This document shows positions 21,168 through 30,727 of a stretch of 64,000 bases of DNA, piece by piece. The translations under genes and the position numbers were made by a program. The notes beneath the pieces are model-generated. The model did no database searches, was not told where the DNA came from, and saw nothing but the letters and a program-made list of their open reading frames with translations. The stretch comes from Novosphingobium meiothermophilum (GTDB lineage: Bacteria > Pseudomonadota > Alphaproteobacteria > Sphingomonadales > Sphingomonadaceae), in contig NZ_QGHL01000007.1 of assembly GCF_003171715.1 (NCBI RefSeq), positions 310,001 through 374,000 on the forward strand, written 5' to 3'. Position 1 is the first letter of the stretch; each line of letters begins with the position of its first letter.

Positions 21168-21914
21168 TCACTGTCCTGTCCATGCGAGCCAGTTGGCCCA
21201 GAATGACCCTTTCAACTGCGGTCTTGCGAGCATGGCTTCCAGATCCCGTGCAGCCATGACCGGCACCGGTGCATCTTCTTGATTAATTGCGGGTAAACTT
21301 TGAGCTGAAATCGGCAGATCGTGGCCGAGCAGCGCCGAAATGCCCGATGCGCCGAAGATGAGCAGCCTGCGCGGTGCGGCCAGCGTGATGTGGTGCATCA
21401 GGATTGTGCCCAGCCCGGCGCTGTTCAGCGCGGCCCAATCGGGTGCGGGCATGTGCGCCGGACACGCCGAGGCGATGTAGCAGTCGGTGCGCGAAAGACC
21501 GGCTGCCGCAAGAAATCCGTCGAGAAGCCTGCCTGCAAGGCCCGTGAGAAGGCCGGTCTCGTCATCGCCCATTGGCATGGGCACCACGATCATCAGCGCT
21601 GCCCGTGCAGGACCGGCAGGAGGCAGGCGGCGCAGCCCGGACGGTGCGAGAAGGGGTTCTTCCAGCCACCATTTTGCGAAAGCATCAAGCGTCTGCGGCC
21701 AGTTGGCGGGATCGGCCAGCCTTGGCGGTGGTGGTGATTCGGCAGGGGGCTTGCGCGGTGCCGCGGGGGCTGGCCGGGCCGCTGTTGCGTTCGCCGCTTC
21801 GGCTGCGCCAGCCAGCCAGTCTGCCGGTTCATCAACATAGGCATGATCGACACCAGCCAGCCGCCACCAGTCCAGCGCTGCCGTAACGGCAGCGTGCCAG
21901 CCGAGGTCATGCAT
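21168..21914 (-). CDS. Uracil-DNA glycosylase-like protein, probably lacking catalytic residues
   Basis: The 248-residue product (ATG 21914) has a proline/alanine-rich linker near residues 45-70 and then a domain that follows the family 4/5 uracil-DNA glycosylase layout: GLAGRLLDGFLAAAGL, LLIFGASGISALLG, and a C-terminal LKGSFWANWLAW. The functional motifs are missing. The GExPG segment reads VPMPMGDD, there is no HPS or HPA motif before the last helix, and with only two Cys residues there is no [4Fe-4S] ligand set. It may be a non-catalytic DNA- or nucleotide-binding relative. Family assignment rests on layout, so it is moderate. Confidence 0.68.
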   Translation of the reverse strand: MHDLGWHAAVTAALDWWRLAGVDHAYVDEPADWLAGAAEAANATAARPAPAAPRKPPAESPPPPRLADPANWPQTLDAFAKWWLEEPLLAPSGLRRLPPAGPARAALMIVVPMPMGDDETGLLTGLAGRLLDGFLAAAGLSRTDCYIASACPAHMPAPDWAALNSAGLGTILMHHITLAAPRRLLIFGASGISALLGHDLPISAQSLPAINQEDAPVPVMAARDLEAMLARPQLKGSFWANWLAWTGQ

Positions 21915-22062
21915 GTCGGCGGTATCGGGCAACCTGTGCTTCCTCCCAGTCTGTTTTGCGGTCTTGACCTTGGCGGTAGCCTCTTTCAAGGCACAAAGCG
22001 ACATCGCACAGCGCAATCAAGCAAACGGTGCAATCAAGCAATTGGTCGGGAGTGACAGGGGC

Positions 22063-23712
22063 ATGAGCGAACGGGAATCGATGCCGTATGACGTCGTCAT
22101 CGTTGGCGGCGGACCGGCGGGGCTGGCGGCCTCGATCCGGCTGAAGCAGGCCAACCCGGAAATATCGGTCTGTATCCTTGAAAAGGGTTCGGAGATCGGC
22201 GCGCACATCCTTTCCGGCGCGGTTGTCGACCCCAAGGCTCTCGACGAACTCCTGCCCGACTGGCGGACGATGGGTTGCCCGATGGCCGAGGTGCCGGTAA
22301 CGGACAACTGGCACTGGGTCCTGTCGAAGACCGGCAAGATAAGCATTCCACACTGGCCCATGCCCCCGTTCATGTCGAACGACGGGAATTATACGGGAAG
22401 CCTCGGCAACCTGTGCCGCTGGCTGGCCGAGCAGGCGATGGAACTGGGCGTCGAGATCTTCCCCGGTTTCCCCGCAGCCGAAGTCCTGTTCGACGAGACC
22501 GGCGCGGTCATGGGCGTTGCCACCGGCGACATGGGCATTGCCAGGGACGGGTCGAAGAAGCCCGATTATCAGCCGGGCATGGAACTCCACGCAAAATACA
22601 CGCTGTTTGCCGAAGGCGCGCGCGGGCACCTGACCAAACGGCTGAAAGCGCACTTCGACCTTGAACGCGATTGCCAGCCGCAGGTCTATGGCATCGGCAT
22701 CAAGGAGCTGTGGGACATCGATCCCGAAAAGCACGTGCCCGGCCGTGTGATTCACACCCAGGGCTGGCCGCTTTCGGAATCGAACTCGTGGGGTGGCGGT
22801 TTCCTTTATCATCAGGCGAACAATCAGGTTGCGCTGGGCTTCGTCACCGCGCTCGATTACGCCAATCCCTATGTCTATCCCTTCGAGGAGTTCCAGCGCT
22901 GGAAGCAGCATCCGGAAATCCGCGCCATTCTCGAAGGCGGTCGCCGCGTGTCCTATGGTGCGCGGGCAATCAATGAAGGCGGCTGGCAATCGGTGCCGCG
23001 CCTGTCGTTCCCCGGCGGTGCGCTGATCGGCTGTTCGGCCGGTTTCGTGAACGTGCCGCGCATCAAGGGCAGCCACACCGCCATGAAGAGCGGGATGCTG
23101 GCCGCCGATGCCATCGTGGCTGCCATCGCGGCAGGGCGCGAGAAGGACGACATGGTGGAATATGACACTGCCGTGCGCGAAAGCTGGATCGCAACCGAGC
23201 TGAAGAAGGTTCAGAACGCGCAGCCGCTTGTGGCCAAGTTCGGTGGTGAACTGGGCACCGTGCTGGCGGGTGCAGACATGTGGCTGCGGACCCTTGCGGG
23301 CTTCGGCATCTGGAAGCCGATGAAGCACCACAAGGATGCCGAAGCCACGCAGCGCGCCGATCTGTTCAAGCCCATTGCCTATCCCAAGCCCGATGGGGTC
23401 ATCAGCTTCGACCGGCTGACCAGTGTGTCCTTCTCCTATACCAATCACGAGGAGGACCAGCCTTGCCACCTCGTTCTCAAGGATCCGACGGTTCCCACGC
23501 GGATCAACCTGCCGATCTATGCCGCGCCGGAAACGCGCTATTGCCCCGCCGGCGTCTATGAATATGTCGGCGTGGAAGAAGGCAATCCGCGCCTCCAGAT
23601 CAATGCGCAGAACTGCGTCCACTGCAAGACCTGCGACATCAAGGACATGACCCAGAACATCGACTGGGTGACGCCCGAAGGCGGCGGCGGTCCGAATTAT
23701 CCCAACATGTGA
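22063..23712 (+). CDS. Electron transfer flavoprotein-ubiquinone oxidoreductase
   Basis: The 549-residue protein has the FAD fold DVVIVGGGPAGLAAS at residues 9-23, a membrane-associated ubiquinone region, and C-terminal cysteines in YCPAGVYEYV and NCVHCKTCDIKD, which ligate one [4Fe-4S] cluster. It passes electrons from ETF (from acyl-CoA dehydrogenases and similar enzymes) to ubiquinone at the inner membrane. ATG 22063 follows AGGGG; the frame open further upstream has no homologous character. The acyl-CoA synthetase at 17.0 kb would feed the same fatty-acid oxidation pathway, but the two genes are not in one operon. Confidence 0.95.
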   Translation: MSERESMPYDVVIVGGGPAGLAASIRLKQANPEISVCILEKGSEIGAHILSGAVVDPKALDELLPDWRTMGCPMAEVPVTDNWHWVLSKTGKISIPHWPMPPFMSNDGNYTGSLGNLCRWLAEQAMELGVEIFPGFPAAEVLFDETGAVMGVATGDMGIARDGSKKPDYQPGMELHAKYTLFAEGARGHLTKRLKAHFDLERDCQPQVYGIGIKELWDIDPEKHVPGRVIHTQGWPLSESNSWGGGFLYHQANNQVALGFVTALDYANPYVYPFEEFQRWKQHPEIRAILEGGRRVSYGARAINEGGWQSVPRLSFPGGALIGCSAGFVNVPRIKGSHTAMKSGMLAADAIVAAIAAGREKDDMVEYDTAVRESWIATELKKVQNAQPLVAKFGGELGTVLAGADMWLRTLAGFGIWKPMKHHKDAEATQRADLFKPIAYPKPDGVISFDRLTSVSFSYTNHEEDQPCHLVLKDPTVPTRINLPIYAAPETRYCPAGVYEYVGVEEGNPRLQINAQNCVHCKTCDIKDMTQNIDWVTPEGGGGPNYPNM

Positions 23713-23784
23713 TCTGGGCAGAAGACCATCTGGCAGAGGCGTCGGGGCTTGCTCCGGCGCCTCTTTTGGTTTCAGGGAATGCGC

Positions 23785-24588
23785 ATGACCTTGCGAGAAA
23801 CCGCCTTTGCCAAGATCAATCTTGCCCTGCACGTGCGCGGGCGCAGGGATGACGGCTACCATGATCTGGAAACGCTGTTCGCCTTTGTCGATGCGGGAGA
23901 CGAACTGGCAGCAAGCCCTGCGCAGGCGGATTCGCTGCGGGTTACGGGCGCGTTCGCCAGTGCGCTTGATGATCCTTTCGGCAATATCGTGGCCAAGGCC
24001 CTTGGCGGCCTGCCGCACAGCGGGGGCTGGGCGGTGACGCTCGAAAAGAACCTGCCGGTGGCCGCAGGGCTGGGCGGTGGGTCGGCCGATGCGGGAGCGA
24101 TCTTCCGCATGGTGCGCCGAGCCTGCGGGCTTCCCGATGACTGGCTTGCCCGCGCGGCGAAGCTGGGCGCGGACGTGCCTGCCTGCGTTGAAAGCGTGGC
24201 CTGCATCGGGCGCGGCACAGGGACCGATCTTGCGCCGGTGGCGAATGATCTTGCCGGAACGCCCGTGCTGCTCGTCAACCCGCGCATCCCGTTGGCGACG
24301 GGGCCGGTGTTCAGGGCATGGGACGGCGTGGATCGTGGTGCGCTGGAAGGCGCAAACCTGCGCGAAATGGCGCTTGCGGGGCGTAATGACCTTGAGGCAC
24401 TCGCGCTGCGCCTCGTGCCGGAAATCGGCGGGGTGCTGAATGCCCTGCGCGGCACCGGAGCCTGGCTTGTGCGCATGTCGGGATCGGGCGCGACCTGCTT
24501 TGGGCTTTACGACACCACCGATCGGCGCGATGCGGCACGCGCGGCAATGCAGCCCGGCTGGTGGACCATGGCGGGGATGCTGCGATGA
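23785..24588 (+). CDS. ispE: 4-diphosphocytidyl-2-C-methyl-D-erythritol kinase
   Basis: The 267-residue GHMP kinase has AKINLALHVRGRRDDGYHDL at its N-terminus and the ATP-binding PVAAGLGGGSADAGA near residue 90. IspE phosphorylates CDP-ME in the non-mevalonate isoprenoid pathway, which ultimately supplies the carotenoid enzymes encoded at 56-60 kb. ATG 23785 lies six bases after AGGGA; an ATG two codons earlier sits on the ribosome site itself. Its stop overlaps the start of the next gene (ATGA). Confidence 0.95.
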   Translation: MTLRETAFAKINLALHVRGRRDDGYHDLETLFAFVDAGDELAASPAQADSLRVTGAFASALDDPFGNIVAKALGGLPHSGGWAVTLEKNLPVAAGLGGGSADAGAIFRMVRRACGLPDDWLARAAKLGADVPACVESVACIGRGTGTDLAPVANDLAGTPVLLVNPRIPLATGPVFRAWDGVDRGALEGANLREMALAGRNDLEALALRLVPEIGGVLNALRGTGAWLVRMSGSGATCFGLYDTTDRRDAARAAMQPGWWTMAGMLR

Positions 24589-25307
24589 GCGAAGCCTTCC
24601 GAATCATTGGCACCCCGCGCTTTGGCGGCATCCTTGTGGTGTCCGACCATGCCTCGAACCATGTGCCGGATGATATTGCCCTTGGCATTGCGCCAGACCT
24701 TCTGGACCAGCACATCGCCGTCGATATCGGGGTGGCTGAAGTTGGAGCGATCATGGCGCAGCGCACAGGCATCGCGGCGTTTCAGGGCGCGGTCAGCCGT
24801 CTTGTGTGCGATTTCAACCGGGAAGAGGATGCCGCCGCCGTAATCCCGGTGGAAAGCGATGGCCATGCCATTCCCGGCAACGCGCTGGATGCGGCCAGAC
24901 GCGAGGCGCGGCTGGCACGGTTTTTCCGGCCCTATCACGATGCGCTGGAAGATCTGTTGGCCAAGGTGCCGCAAGCGCTGATCGTCTCGCTGCACAGTTT
25001 TACCCCCCAACTCGCATCGCGCGACGAGGCGCGGCCATGGCATGTCGGCGTGCTTTACAACGAGGATGACCGGGCCGCGCGCATCGCCATCGCACTGCTT
25101 GAAGCCGAGGGTCTGTGCGTAGGCGATCAGCTTCCCTATTCGGGTAAGCTGCTCAACGCGACGATGAACCGCCATGCCGAGAGCGAGGGGCGGCCCTATA
25201 TGGGGATCGAGGTGCGGCAGGACTTGATCGCGGATGCGGCAGGACAGGCAGTCTGGGCCGCGCGGCTGGCCCGGATTGCCAATCAGGTTGCGCTTGAAAT
25301 GGGTTGA
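24585..25307 (+). CDS. N-formylglutamate amidohydrolase family protein
   Basis: The 240-residue product shows [11 protein letters not shown], the conserved [10 protein letters not shown] and FSRxVCDFNRxE-like [14 protein letters not shown], and a later HxGVLYNED segment, all typical of the N-formylglutamate amidohydrolase (HutG/FGase) family. The reaction would release formate or hydrolyse a related amide from an amino acid. No other histidine-degradation gene is nearby, so the physiological substrate is open. It overlaps ispE by four bases, so it is translationally coupled to it. Confidence 0.85.
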   Translation: MSEAFRIIGTPRFGGILVVSDHASNHVPDDIALGIAPDLLDQHIAVDIGVAEVGAIMAQRTGIAAFQGAVSRLVCDFNREEDAAAVIPVESDGHAIPGNALDAARREARLARFFRPYHDALEDLLAKVPQALIVSLHSFTPQLASRDEARPWHVGVLYNEDDRAARIAIALLEAEGLCVGDQLPYSGKLLNATMNRHAESEGRPYMGIEVRQDLIADAAGQAVWAARLARIANQVALEMG

Positions 25308-25453
25308 TTTGCGCCTGTTTGCAGCGGACGCCTGCTCACATAGTTGTAATTAATACTTTCGACATCAGCCGGTCTGCTGCGGTAGGGAACCGGACAGGTC
25401 GCGCACCGGAAAATGCCGATTCCGCCAAAGGAATCCAAGTGGAGTTACACAAG

Positions 25454-27301
25454 ATGCCCGCCTATCGTTCACGCACCACGACCCACGGCCGCAACATGGC
25501 GGGCGCGCGCGGTTTGTGGCGCGCCACCGGGATGAAGGACGAAGATTTCGGCAAGCCGATCATCGCTGTGGTGAACAGCTTCACCCAGTTCGTGCCAGGC
25601 CATGTGCACCTCAAGGATCTGGGCCAGATGGTCGCGCGCGAGATCGAGGCCGCTGGCGGGGTTGCCAAGGAGTTCAACACCATTGCGGTGGATGACGGCA
25701 TCGCGATGGGCCATGATGGAATGCTCTATTCCCTTCCCAGCCGCGATCTTATTGCCGACAGCGTTGAATACATGGTCAACGCGCACTGCGCCGATGCGAT
25801 GGTGTGCATTTCCAACTGCGACAAGATCACGCCGGGAATGCTGATGGCGGCGATGCGCATCAACATCCCTTGCGTCTTCGTCTCAGGTGGTCCGATGGAA
25901 GCGGGCAAGGTCATCCTCAATGGCAAGGAGCATGCGCTCGATCTGGTAGATGCGATGGTGGCTGCGGCGGACGACCGCTATACCGACGAGGAAGTGACCG
26001 CGATCGAACGCTCCGCCTGCCCGACCTGCGGATCGTGCAGCGGCATGTTCACCGCCAATTCGATGAACTGCCTGACCGAGGCGCTTGGCCTTTCGCTGCC
26101 GGGCAACGGATCGACGCTGGCCACCCATGCCGACCGCAAGCGCCTGTTTCTTGAAGCGGGCCGTCTGGCCGTGGACCTGTGCAAACGCTATTATGAAGAG
26201 GACGACGCCAGTGTCCTGCCGCGCTCGATCGCCGGCTTCGATGCCTTCGAGAATGCGGTGTGCCTCGATATCGCCATGGGCGGATCGACCAACACGGTGC
26301 TGCACCTGCTTGCCGCGGCCTTCGAGGCGGGGGTCAACTTCACCATGGCCGACATCGACCGGTTGAGCCGCCGTGTGCCCTGCCTTTCCAAGGTGGCCCC
26401 GGCCAAGGCCGACGTCCACATGGAGGACGTCCATCGCGCAGGCGGCATCTATGCCATTCTGGGAGAGCTTGAGCGGGCCGGTCTGCTGCACACGCATGTT
26501 CCCACGGTCCACAGCCGCACGCTGGGCGAGGCGATCGAGCGCTGGGATGTGCGCCGGACCGCTTCCGAAAGCGTGCGCGAGTTCTTCAGGGCGGCACCGG
26601 GCGGCGTGCCCACCCAGGTTGCCTTCAGTCAGGACCGGCGCTGGAAGGAACTGGACCTCGACCGCGAAACCGGCGTGATCCGCAGTGCCGAACACGCCTT
26701 CAGCAAGGACGGCGGGCTGGCGGTGCTTTATGGCAACATTGCGCGCGATGGCTGCATCGTGAAGACGGCGGGCGTGGACGAGAAGATCCTGAAGTTCACC
26801 GGCCCGGCCAAGGTCTATGAAAGCCAGGATGCCGCCGTGACGGCAATCCTGACCGGACAGGTCGTTGCCGGTGACGTGGTGGTCATCCGTTATGAAGGGC
26901 CGAAGGGCGGCCCCGGCATGCAGGAAATGCTCTACCCCACCAGCTATCTCAAGTCGAAGGGGCTGGGGGCTGCCTGTGCGCTGCTCACGGACGGACGTTT
27001 TTCGGGTGGCACATCGGGCCTCTCGATCGGTCATGTCTCTCCCGAAGCGGCCGAAGGCGGCGAGATCGGGCTGGTCGAAGACGGCGACATGATCGAGATC
27101 GACATTCCCAATCGCACCATCAACCTTGCCATTGCGGAAGCGGTGCTGGCTGAACGCCGCAAGGCGCAGGATGCCAAGGGATGGAAGCCCGCCGAAGCCC
27201 GTCCCCGCAAGCTGACGACCGCGCTCAAGGCCTATGCCGCGATGACCACCAGCGCGGCGCGCGGCGCGGTGCGCGATCTTTCGCAGATCGGGGTGGACTG
27301 A
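25454..27301 (+). CDS. ilvD: Dihydroxy-acid dehydratase
   Basis: IlvD dehydrates dihydroxy-isovalerate and its methylvalerate analogue in valine, leucine and isoleucine synthesis. The 615-residue length matches the long [4Fe-4S] class. Visible elements are [21 protein letters not shown] near residue 122, [17 protein letters not shown] near 195, and [19 protein letters not shown] near the C-terminus. These distinguish it from the related gluconate dehydratase Edd. ATG 25454 has GTGGAG about 9 bases upstream; the open frame further upstream lies in the intergenic leader. The stop overlaps the next start (TGATG). Confidence 0.95.
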   Translation: MPAYRSRTTTHGRNMAGARGLWRATGMKDEDFGKPIIAVVNSFTQFVPGHVHLKDLGQMVAREIEAAGGVAKEFNTIAVDDGIAMGHDGMLYSLPSRDLIADSVEYMVNAHCADAMVCISNCDKITPGMLMAAMRINIPCVFVSGGPMEAGKVILNGKEHALDLVDAMVAAADDRYTDEEVTAIERSACPTCGSCSGMFTANSMNCLTEALGLSLPGNGSTLATHADRKRLFLEAGRLAVDLCKRYYEEDDASVLPRSIAGFDAFENAVCLDIAMGGSTNTVLHLLAAAFEAGVNFTMADIDRLSRRVPCLSKVAPAKADVHMEDVHRAGGIYAILGELERAGLLHTHVPTVHSRTLGEAIERWDVRRTASESVREFFRAAPGGVPTQVAFSQDRRWKELDLDRETGVIRSAEHAFSKDGGLAVLYGNIARDGCIVKTAGVDEKILKFTGPAKVYESQDAAVTAILTGQVVAGDVVVIRYEGPKGGPGMQEMLYPTSYLKSKGLGAACALLTDGRFSGGTSGLSIGHVSPEAAEGGEIGLVEDGDMIEIDIPNRTINLAIAEAVLAERRKAQDAKGWKPAEARPRKLTTALKAYAAMTTSAARGAVRDLSQIGVD

Positions 27302-27672
27302 TGCAGCAGGGCGGGCTGGTCCTCCTCGCGGGCGTCGGGCTGGCCGCAATGGTGCTGACCGGATGTTCGCGGGGCGAGGACAAGCCGCAGGGGCGCGTTA
27401 TCGATTGCCAGCTGGCCGGAGCGGCGAAGTTCACGCCCGACTGCTTCGTTCAGGATTCGCGCATCGGGCAAAGACGCTTCCTGATCGTGCAGCACCGGGA
27501 TGGCGCATTCCGCCGGTTCGAAATGGTGGACGACGGGCGCGGGGTGATTGCCGCCGATGGTGCCGACGAGGCCACCGCGCGATGGTCTGCCGAAGGCGTG
27601 CTGGAAGTGACCGTGGCCGGTGATCGCTACCGCTTTCCGGCGCAGGTAAAGGCCGATGCCCCGCAGCCGTGA
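27301..27672 (+). CDS. Small lipoprotein of unknown function
   Basis: The 123-residue product has a hydrophobic N-terminus ending in the lipobox LTGC (Cys22), so it should be a lipidated periplasmic protein cut by signal peptidase II. The mature part is about 100 residues with two further Cys (DCQL and DCFV), which could form a disulfide, and beta-rich sequence such as RRFLIVQHRDGAFRRFEMVDDG. I do not recognise a family. The ATG overlaps the ilvD stop by one base and its end overlaps nnr by 17 bases, so all three are coupled. Confidence 0.8.
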   Translation: MQQGGLVLLAGVGLAAMVLTGCSRGEDKPQGRVIDCQLAGAAKFTPDCFVQDSRIGQRRFLIVQHRDGAFRRFEMVDDGRGVIAADGADEATARWSAEGVLEVTVAGDRYRFPAQVKADAPQP

Positions 27673-29065
27673 TGCCGTCTTGCGGCAAGTCCTGACCGTT
27701 GCACAGATGCGCGCGGCAGAGGCAGATCTCATTGCCGGCGGGACAAGTGTCGATGCGCTGATGCAGGTGGCGGGGCGCGGTGCGGCAGAATGGGTGCGCC
27801 GCGTGGCAGGCGGCGGTTCGGTGACGGTGCTGTGCGGGCCGGGCAACAACGGCGGTGATGGTTGGGTGATCGCGGAGACCCTGCGCGAGAATGGCAACTC
27901 CGTCAGGGTCATTGCCGCCCGCGAACCGGCCACACCGGCAGCGGTGAACGCGCGTGCGCGCTATCGCGGCGAAGTGGCGATGCCCGATGCGGTGCCGGGC
28001 GGAGATGTGCTGGTTGATTGCCTGTTCGGCAGCGGTCTCACCCGTGCCTTGCCCGATGATCTGGCCATTCTGCTGACGCGCATGGCCGCATGTCACCGGC
28101 ACCGCATTGCCATCGATGTGCCCAGCGGAATCGAAAGCGACAGCGGCGCAGTGCTGAACCGGGGCCTTCCCGAATGGTCGCTTACGGTTGCGCTGGGTGC
28201 CTGGAAGCACGCGCATTTTGCCATGCCGGGCTGCGCCGCGATGGGGGCGCTGCGGCTGGTGGACATCGGCGTGGCAGAGGTGCCGGGCGCTGCGCGCCTG
28301 CTTGCCCGCCCGGCTGTCGATGCGCCTGCGGCCGATTCGCACAAGTATCGGCGCGGAATGCTGGGGATCATCGGCGGCGCCTTGCCGGGGGCGGCAGTGC
28401 TGGCGGCCGAGGCTGCCCTGCGGGGCGGCGCGGGCTACGTGAAGCTTGCAACCGGAACGGTGCTTGCCGCTTCGCTGCCGGAACTGGTCGTTACCGGGAA
28501 TGCTGCCGACTTGTTCAACGACAGACGTCTTTCCGCGCTGCTGATCGGGCCGGGGCTTGGCCGCGATGATTCTGCCGCCCGGCTGCTGGCAAGTGCGTTG
28601 CAGTCCGGATCGCCCTGCGTGATCGATGCCGATGCGCTTGTGCTGCTGCGGCCTGCGATGCTTGCGGGGCAGGCATGCGTGCTGACGCCGCACGAAGGCG
28701 AAATGGCGGCGCTTGAGCACAGCTTCGGCCTTTCCGGTGATGGCTTGCGGCGTGAGCGCGCCTTGGTGCTGGCGCGGGCAACCGGCGCGGTTGTGGTGCT
28801 GAAAGGGCCGGACAGCCTGATCGCATCGCCTGATGGACATGTGATTGTGGCGGCGCGCGCATCGTCATGGCTTTCGGTGGCGGGGAGCGGCGATGTGCTC
28901 GCCGGCATAATCGCCAGCCGCCTTGCGGTGCATCGGCAGCCCTTGCGCGCGGCGGAAGAGGGCCTATGGCTCCACGCCGAGGCGGCCCGGCAGTGCGGGG
29001 CCGCATTTACCGCCGGGCAACTGGCCCGCGCCGTTCAGAGCGCGCTTAGGGAATGTATTGAATGA
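27656..29065 (+). CDS. nnr: Bifunctional NAD(P)H-hydrate epimerase / ADP-dependent dehydratase
   Basis: The 469-residue protein fuses the YjeF_N epimerase domain (about 10-205, with CGPGNNGGDGWVIA) to the ribokinase-like dehydratase domain (about 225-465, with HKYRRGMLGIIGG, LTPHEGEMAAL and AGSGDVLAGII). It repairs hydrated NADH and NADPH. The fused form is common in bacteria. It starts inside the lipoprotein gene and its ATGA stop-start overlap continues into the RNA methyltransferase. Confidence 0.95.
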   Translation: MPRSRDAVLRQVLTVAQMRAAEADLIAGGTSVDALMQVAGRGAAEWVRRVAGGGSVTVLCGPGNNGGDGWVIAETLRENGNSVRVIAAREPATPAAVNARARYRGEVAMPDAVPGGDVLVDCLFGSGLTRALPDDLAILLTRMAACHRHRIAIDVPSGIESDSGAVLNRGLPEWSLTVALGAWKHAHFAMPGCAAMGALRLVDIGVAEVPGAARLLARPAVDAPAADSHKYRRGMLGIIGGALPGAAVLAAEAALRGGAGYVKLATGTVLAASLPELVVTGNAADLFNDRRLSALLIGPGLGRDDSAARLLASALQSGSPCVIDADALVLLRPAMLAGQACVLTPHEGEMAALEHSFGLSGDGLRRERALVLARATGAVVVLKGPDSLIASPDGHVIVAARASSWLSVAGSGDVLAGIIASRLAVHRQPLRAAEEGLWLHAEAARQCGAAFTAGQLARAVQSALRECIE

Positions 29066-30267
29066 ACAAGCCGGGCCTGATCGTGCGCGTTGCCGCCAAG
29101 GGGGAAGGGGCAACCGCCGATGGCCGATATGCCGCGCTGGCGGCGCCGGGTGACGAATTGCGGGATGATGGTTCGCTGCTCAAGGGACCGAACCATGTCG
29201 ATCCGGCCTGCCGCCACTTTCCCGCATGTGGCGGCTGCCAGTTGCAGCACCTTTCGGAAAGCGCGCTGGCCCGGTTCGTGGCCGACCGCGTGGTCGGCGC
29301 GGCCAGCGGTCAGGGCATTGCCGATGTCGTCGCCGCGCCCGCGCACCTTTCTCCGCCGCACTCACGCCGCCGTGCCACGCTGCATGCACAGGCCATCGGC
29401 AAGCGCGTGGTCATTGGCTTTCGCGAACAGGGATCGCACCGGATCGTCGACATGCGCGAGTGCCATGTGCTGGCACCATCGCTGGTGGCGCTGGTTGCGC
29501 CGCTGCGCCGCCTGCTCGAAGGCTGGGGCGAACGCAAGCTGGCCGTGGATGTCGAAATGGCCTTGTGTGATCAGGGTGTTTCGGTGGGGCTGAAGGGGCT
29601 TGCGGCCGAAGGTCTGGCCAAGACCGAGGCGCTGCTCGATTTCGCCCGCGACCATCAGCTTGCCCGCTTGACGCTCGACAGCGGGTTTGGACCCGAAGGG
29701 GTGTGGGAGCCTGAACCGGTCACGGTTACGCTGGGCGGCACGCCGGTTTCGCTGCCGCCGGGCGCTTTCCTGCAGGCCACCGCGGATGGCGAGGCGGCGC
29801 TGGTGAATGCGGCGCGTGAATGGCTGGAAGGGGTGGCAACCATTGCCGACCTGTTTGCAGGACTTGGCACTTTCGCCTTCGCGCTTGCGGGGCCGAGGAC
29901 CAAGGCGCTGGCCGTTGAGGCGGCGCGCGATGCCTTTACCGCCTGTCAGGGGGCGGCACGGATCCATGGGCGGCCGGTTCATGCCCTGCATCGCGATCTG
30001 TTCCGCAATCCGCTGCGGGTGGAAGAGCTAGACCGGTTCGGCGCGGTTCTGCTCGATCCGCCGCGCGCCGGGGCGCAGGAGCAGGTGGCGCAGATCGCGC
30101 TGAGCAAGGTGCCGCGCGTGGTCTATGTCAGCTGCAATCCGGCGAGCTGGGCGCGAGATGCGGCGAAGCTGATTGCGGGTGGCTACAGGCTGGAGCAAGT
30201 GCGCCCGGTGGGCCAGTTCCGCTGGTCGACCCATGTGGAACTGGCCAGCCTGTTCGTGCGGGATTGA
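29062..30267 (+). CDS. 23S rRNA/tRNA (uracil-5-)-methyltransferase, TrmA/RlmD family
   Basis: The 401-residue enzyme has the N-terminal iron-sulfur motif CRHFPACGGCQ with a further Cys in MRECHVL, a SAM fold (ADLFAGLGTFAFALA near residue 268), DPPRAGA, and the catalytic Cys of YVSCNPASWARD. This is the RumA/RlmD or RlmC branch that makes m5U in 23S rRNA. An N-terminal TRAM domain appears reduced to a short segment. It is the last gene of the ilvD-lipoprotein-nnr chain, with a four-base overlap at its start. The exact target uridine is not inferable. Confidence 0.9.
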   Translation: MNKPGLIVRVAAKGEGATADGRYAALAAPGDELRDDGSLLKGPNHVDPACRHFPACGGCQLQHLSESALARFVADRVVGAASGQGIADVVAAPAHLSPPHSRRRATLHAQAIGKRVVIGFREQGSHRIVDMRECHVLAPSLVALVAPLRRLLEGWGERKLAVDVEMALCDQGVSVGLKGLAAEGLAKTEALLDFARDHQLARLTLDSGFGPEGVWEPEPVTVTLGGTPVSLPPGAFLQATADGEAALVNAAREWLEGVATIADLFAGLGTFAFALAGPRTKALAVEAARDAFTACQGAARIHGRPVHALHRDLFRNPLRVEELDRFGAVLLDPPRAGAQEQVAQIALSKVPRVVYVSCNPASWARDAAKLIAGGYRLEQVRPVGQFRWSTHVELASLFVRD

Positions 30268-30270
30268 CGG

Positions 30271-30699
30271 TCAGAACACCACGCGCGCGGCGTGATAGAT
30301 GAGCGCCATGAGCGCGAAGGTAGAGGCGGTGAACAGCAGGAAGCGGATCATTACCTTGTTGACCGTGGATTGCACGATGGAATGCACCACCCTCAGGGCG
30401 ACATAGACCCATGCCACCGTGGCACTGGTGCCGTTGCCTTGCCCGGCAAGTGCGATCACCGCGCAGACCGCGTAGAACAGCGTCGGCGCTTCGTGCAGGT
30501 GATTGTAGTTGTGGGCCTTCCACTGCACCGGGGCGGGCAGGATGTCATCCAGCGTGCGTGTCGGATCCTGAGCGAGATTGTCGGGATCGAGCTTGGCAGC
30601 ATTCATCGCCGGAATGCGTGTGGCATACATCCACAGCCACATGACCATGGTCCACGCCATCAGCGCGACCGCCGGTTGCAGGATCTTTGCAGGTTCCAT
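30271..30699 (-). CDS. MAPEG-family membrane protein (copy 2)
   Basis: The 142-residue protein has four hydrophobic helices. A conserved WKAHNYNHLHEAPTLFYAVCAV segment (given here as WKAHNYNHLHEAP) and ALRVVHSIVQSTVNKVMIR match the MAPEG superfamily (membrane-associated proteins in eicosanoid and glutathione metabolism). Bacterial members are mostly uncharacterised; some have glutathione transferase or peroxidase activity. It is a clear duplicate of the gene just upstream and carries nearly the same ribosome site (GGGGGAGA about 8 bases before the ATG). Confidence 0.86.
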   Translation of the reverse strand: MEPAKILQPAVALMAWTMVMWLWMYATRIPAMNAAKLDPDNLAQDPTRTLDDILPAPVQWKAHNYNHLHEAPTLFYAVCAVIALAGQGNGTSATVAWVYVALRVVHSIVQSTVNKVMIRFLLFTASTFALMALIYHAARVVF

Positions 30700-30727
30700 T
30701 CGGTATTCTCCCCCTTCGTCGTGATTT

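Noticed and set aside
19002..21206. Open frame of 734 codons antisense to the lytic transglycosylase and moaB
   Set aside because: Same shadow effect; it crosses two real genes and has no protein-like motifs.
25454..27301. Phosphogluconate dehydratase (Edd) as an alternative for the ilvD call
   Set aside because: The order and wording of the Cys motifs and the leading [10 protein letters not shown] fit IlvD.
25883..27349. Frame of 488 codons antisense to ilvD
   Set aside because: Shadow of a strongly conserved gene.
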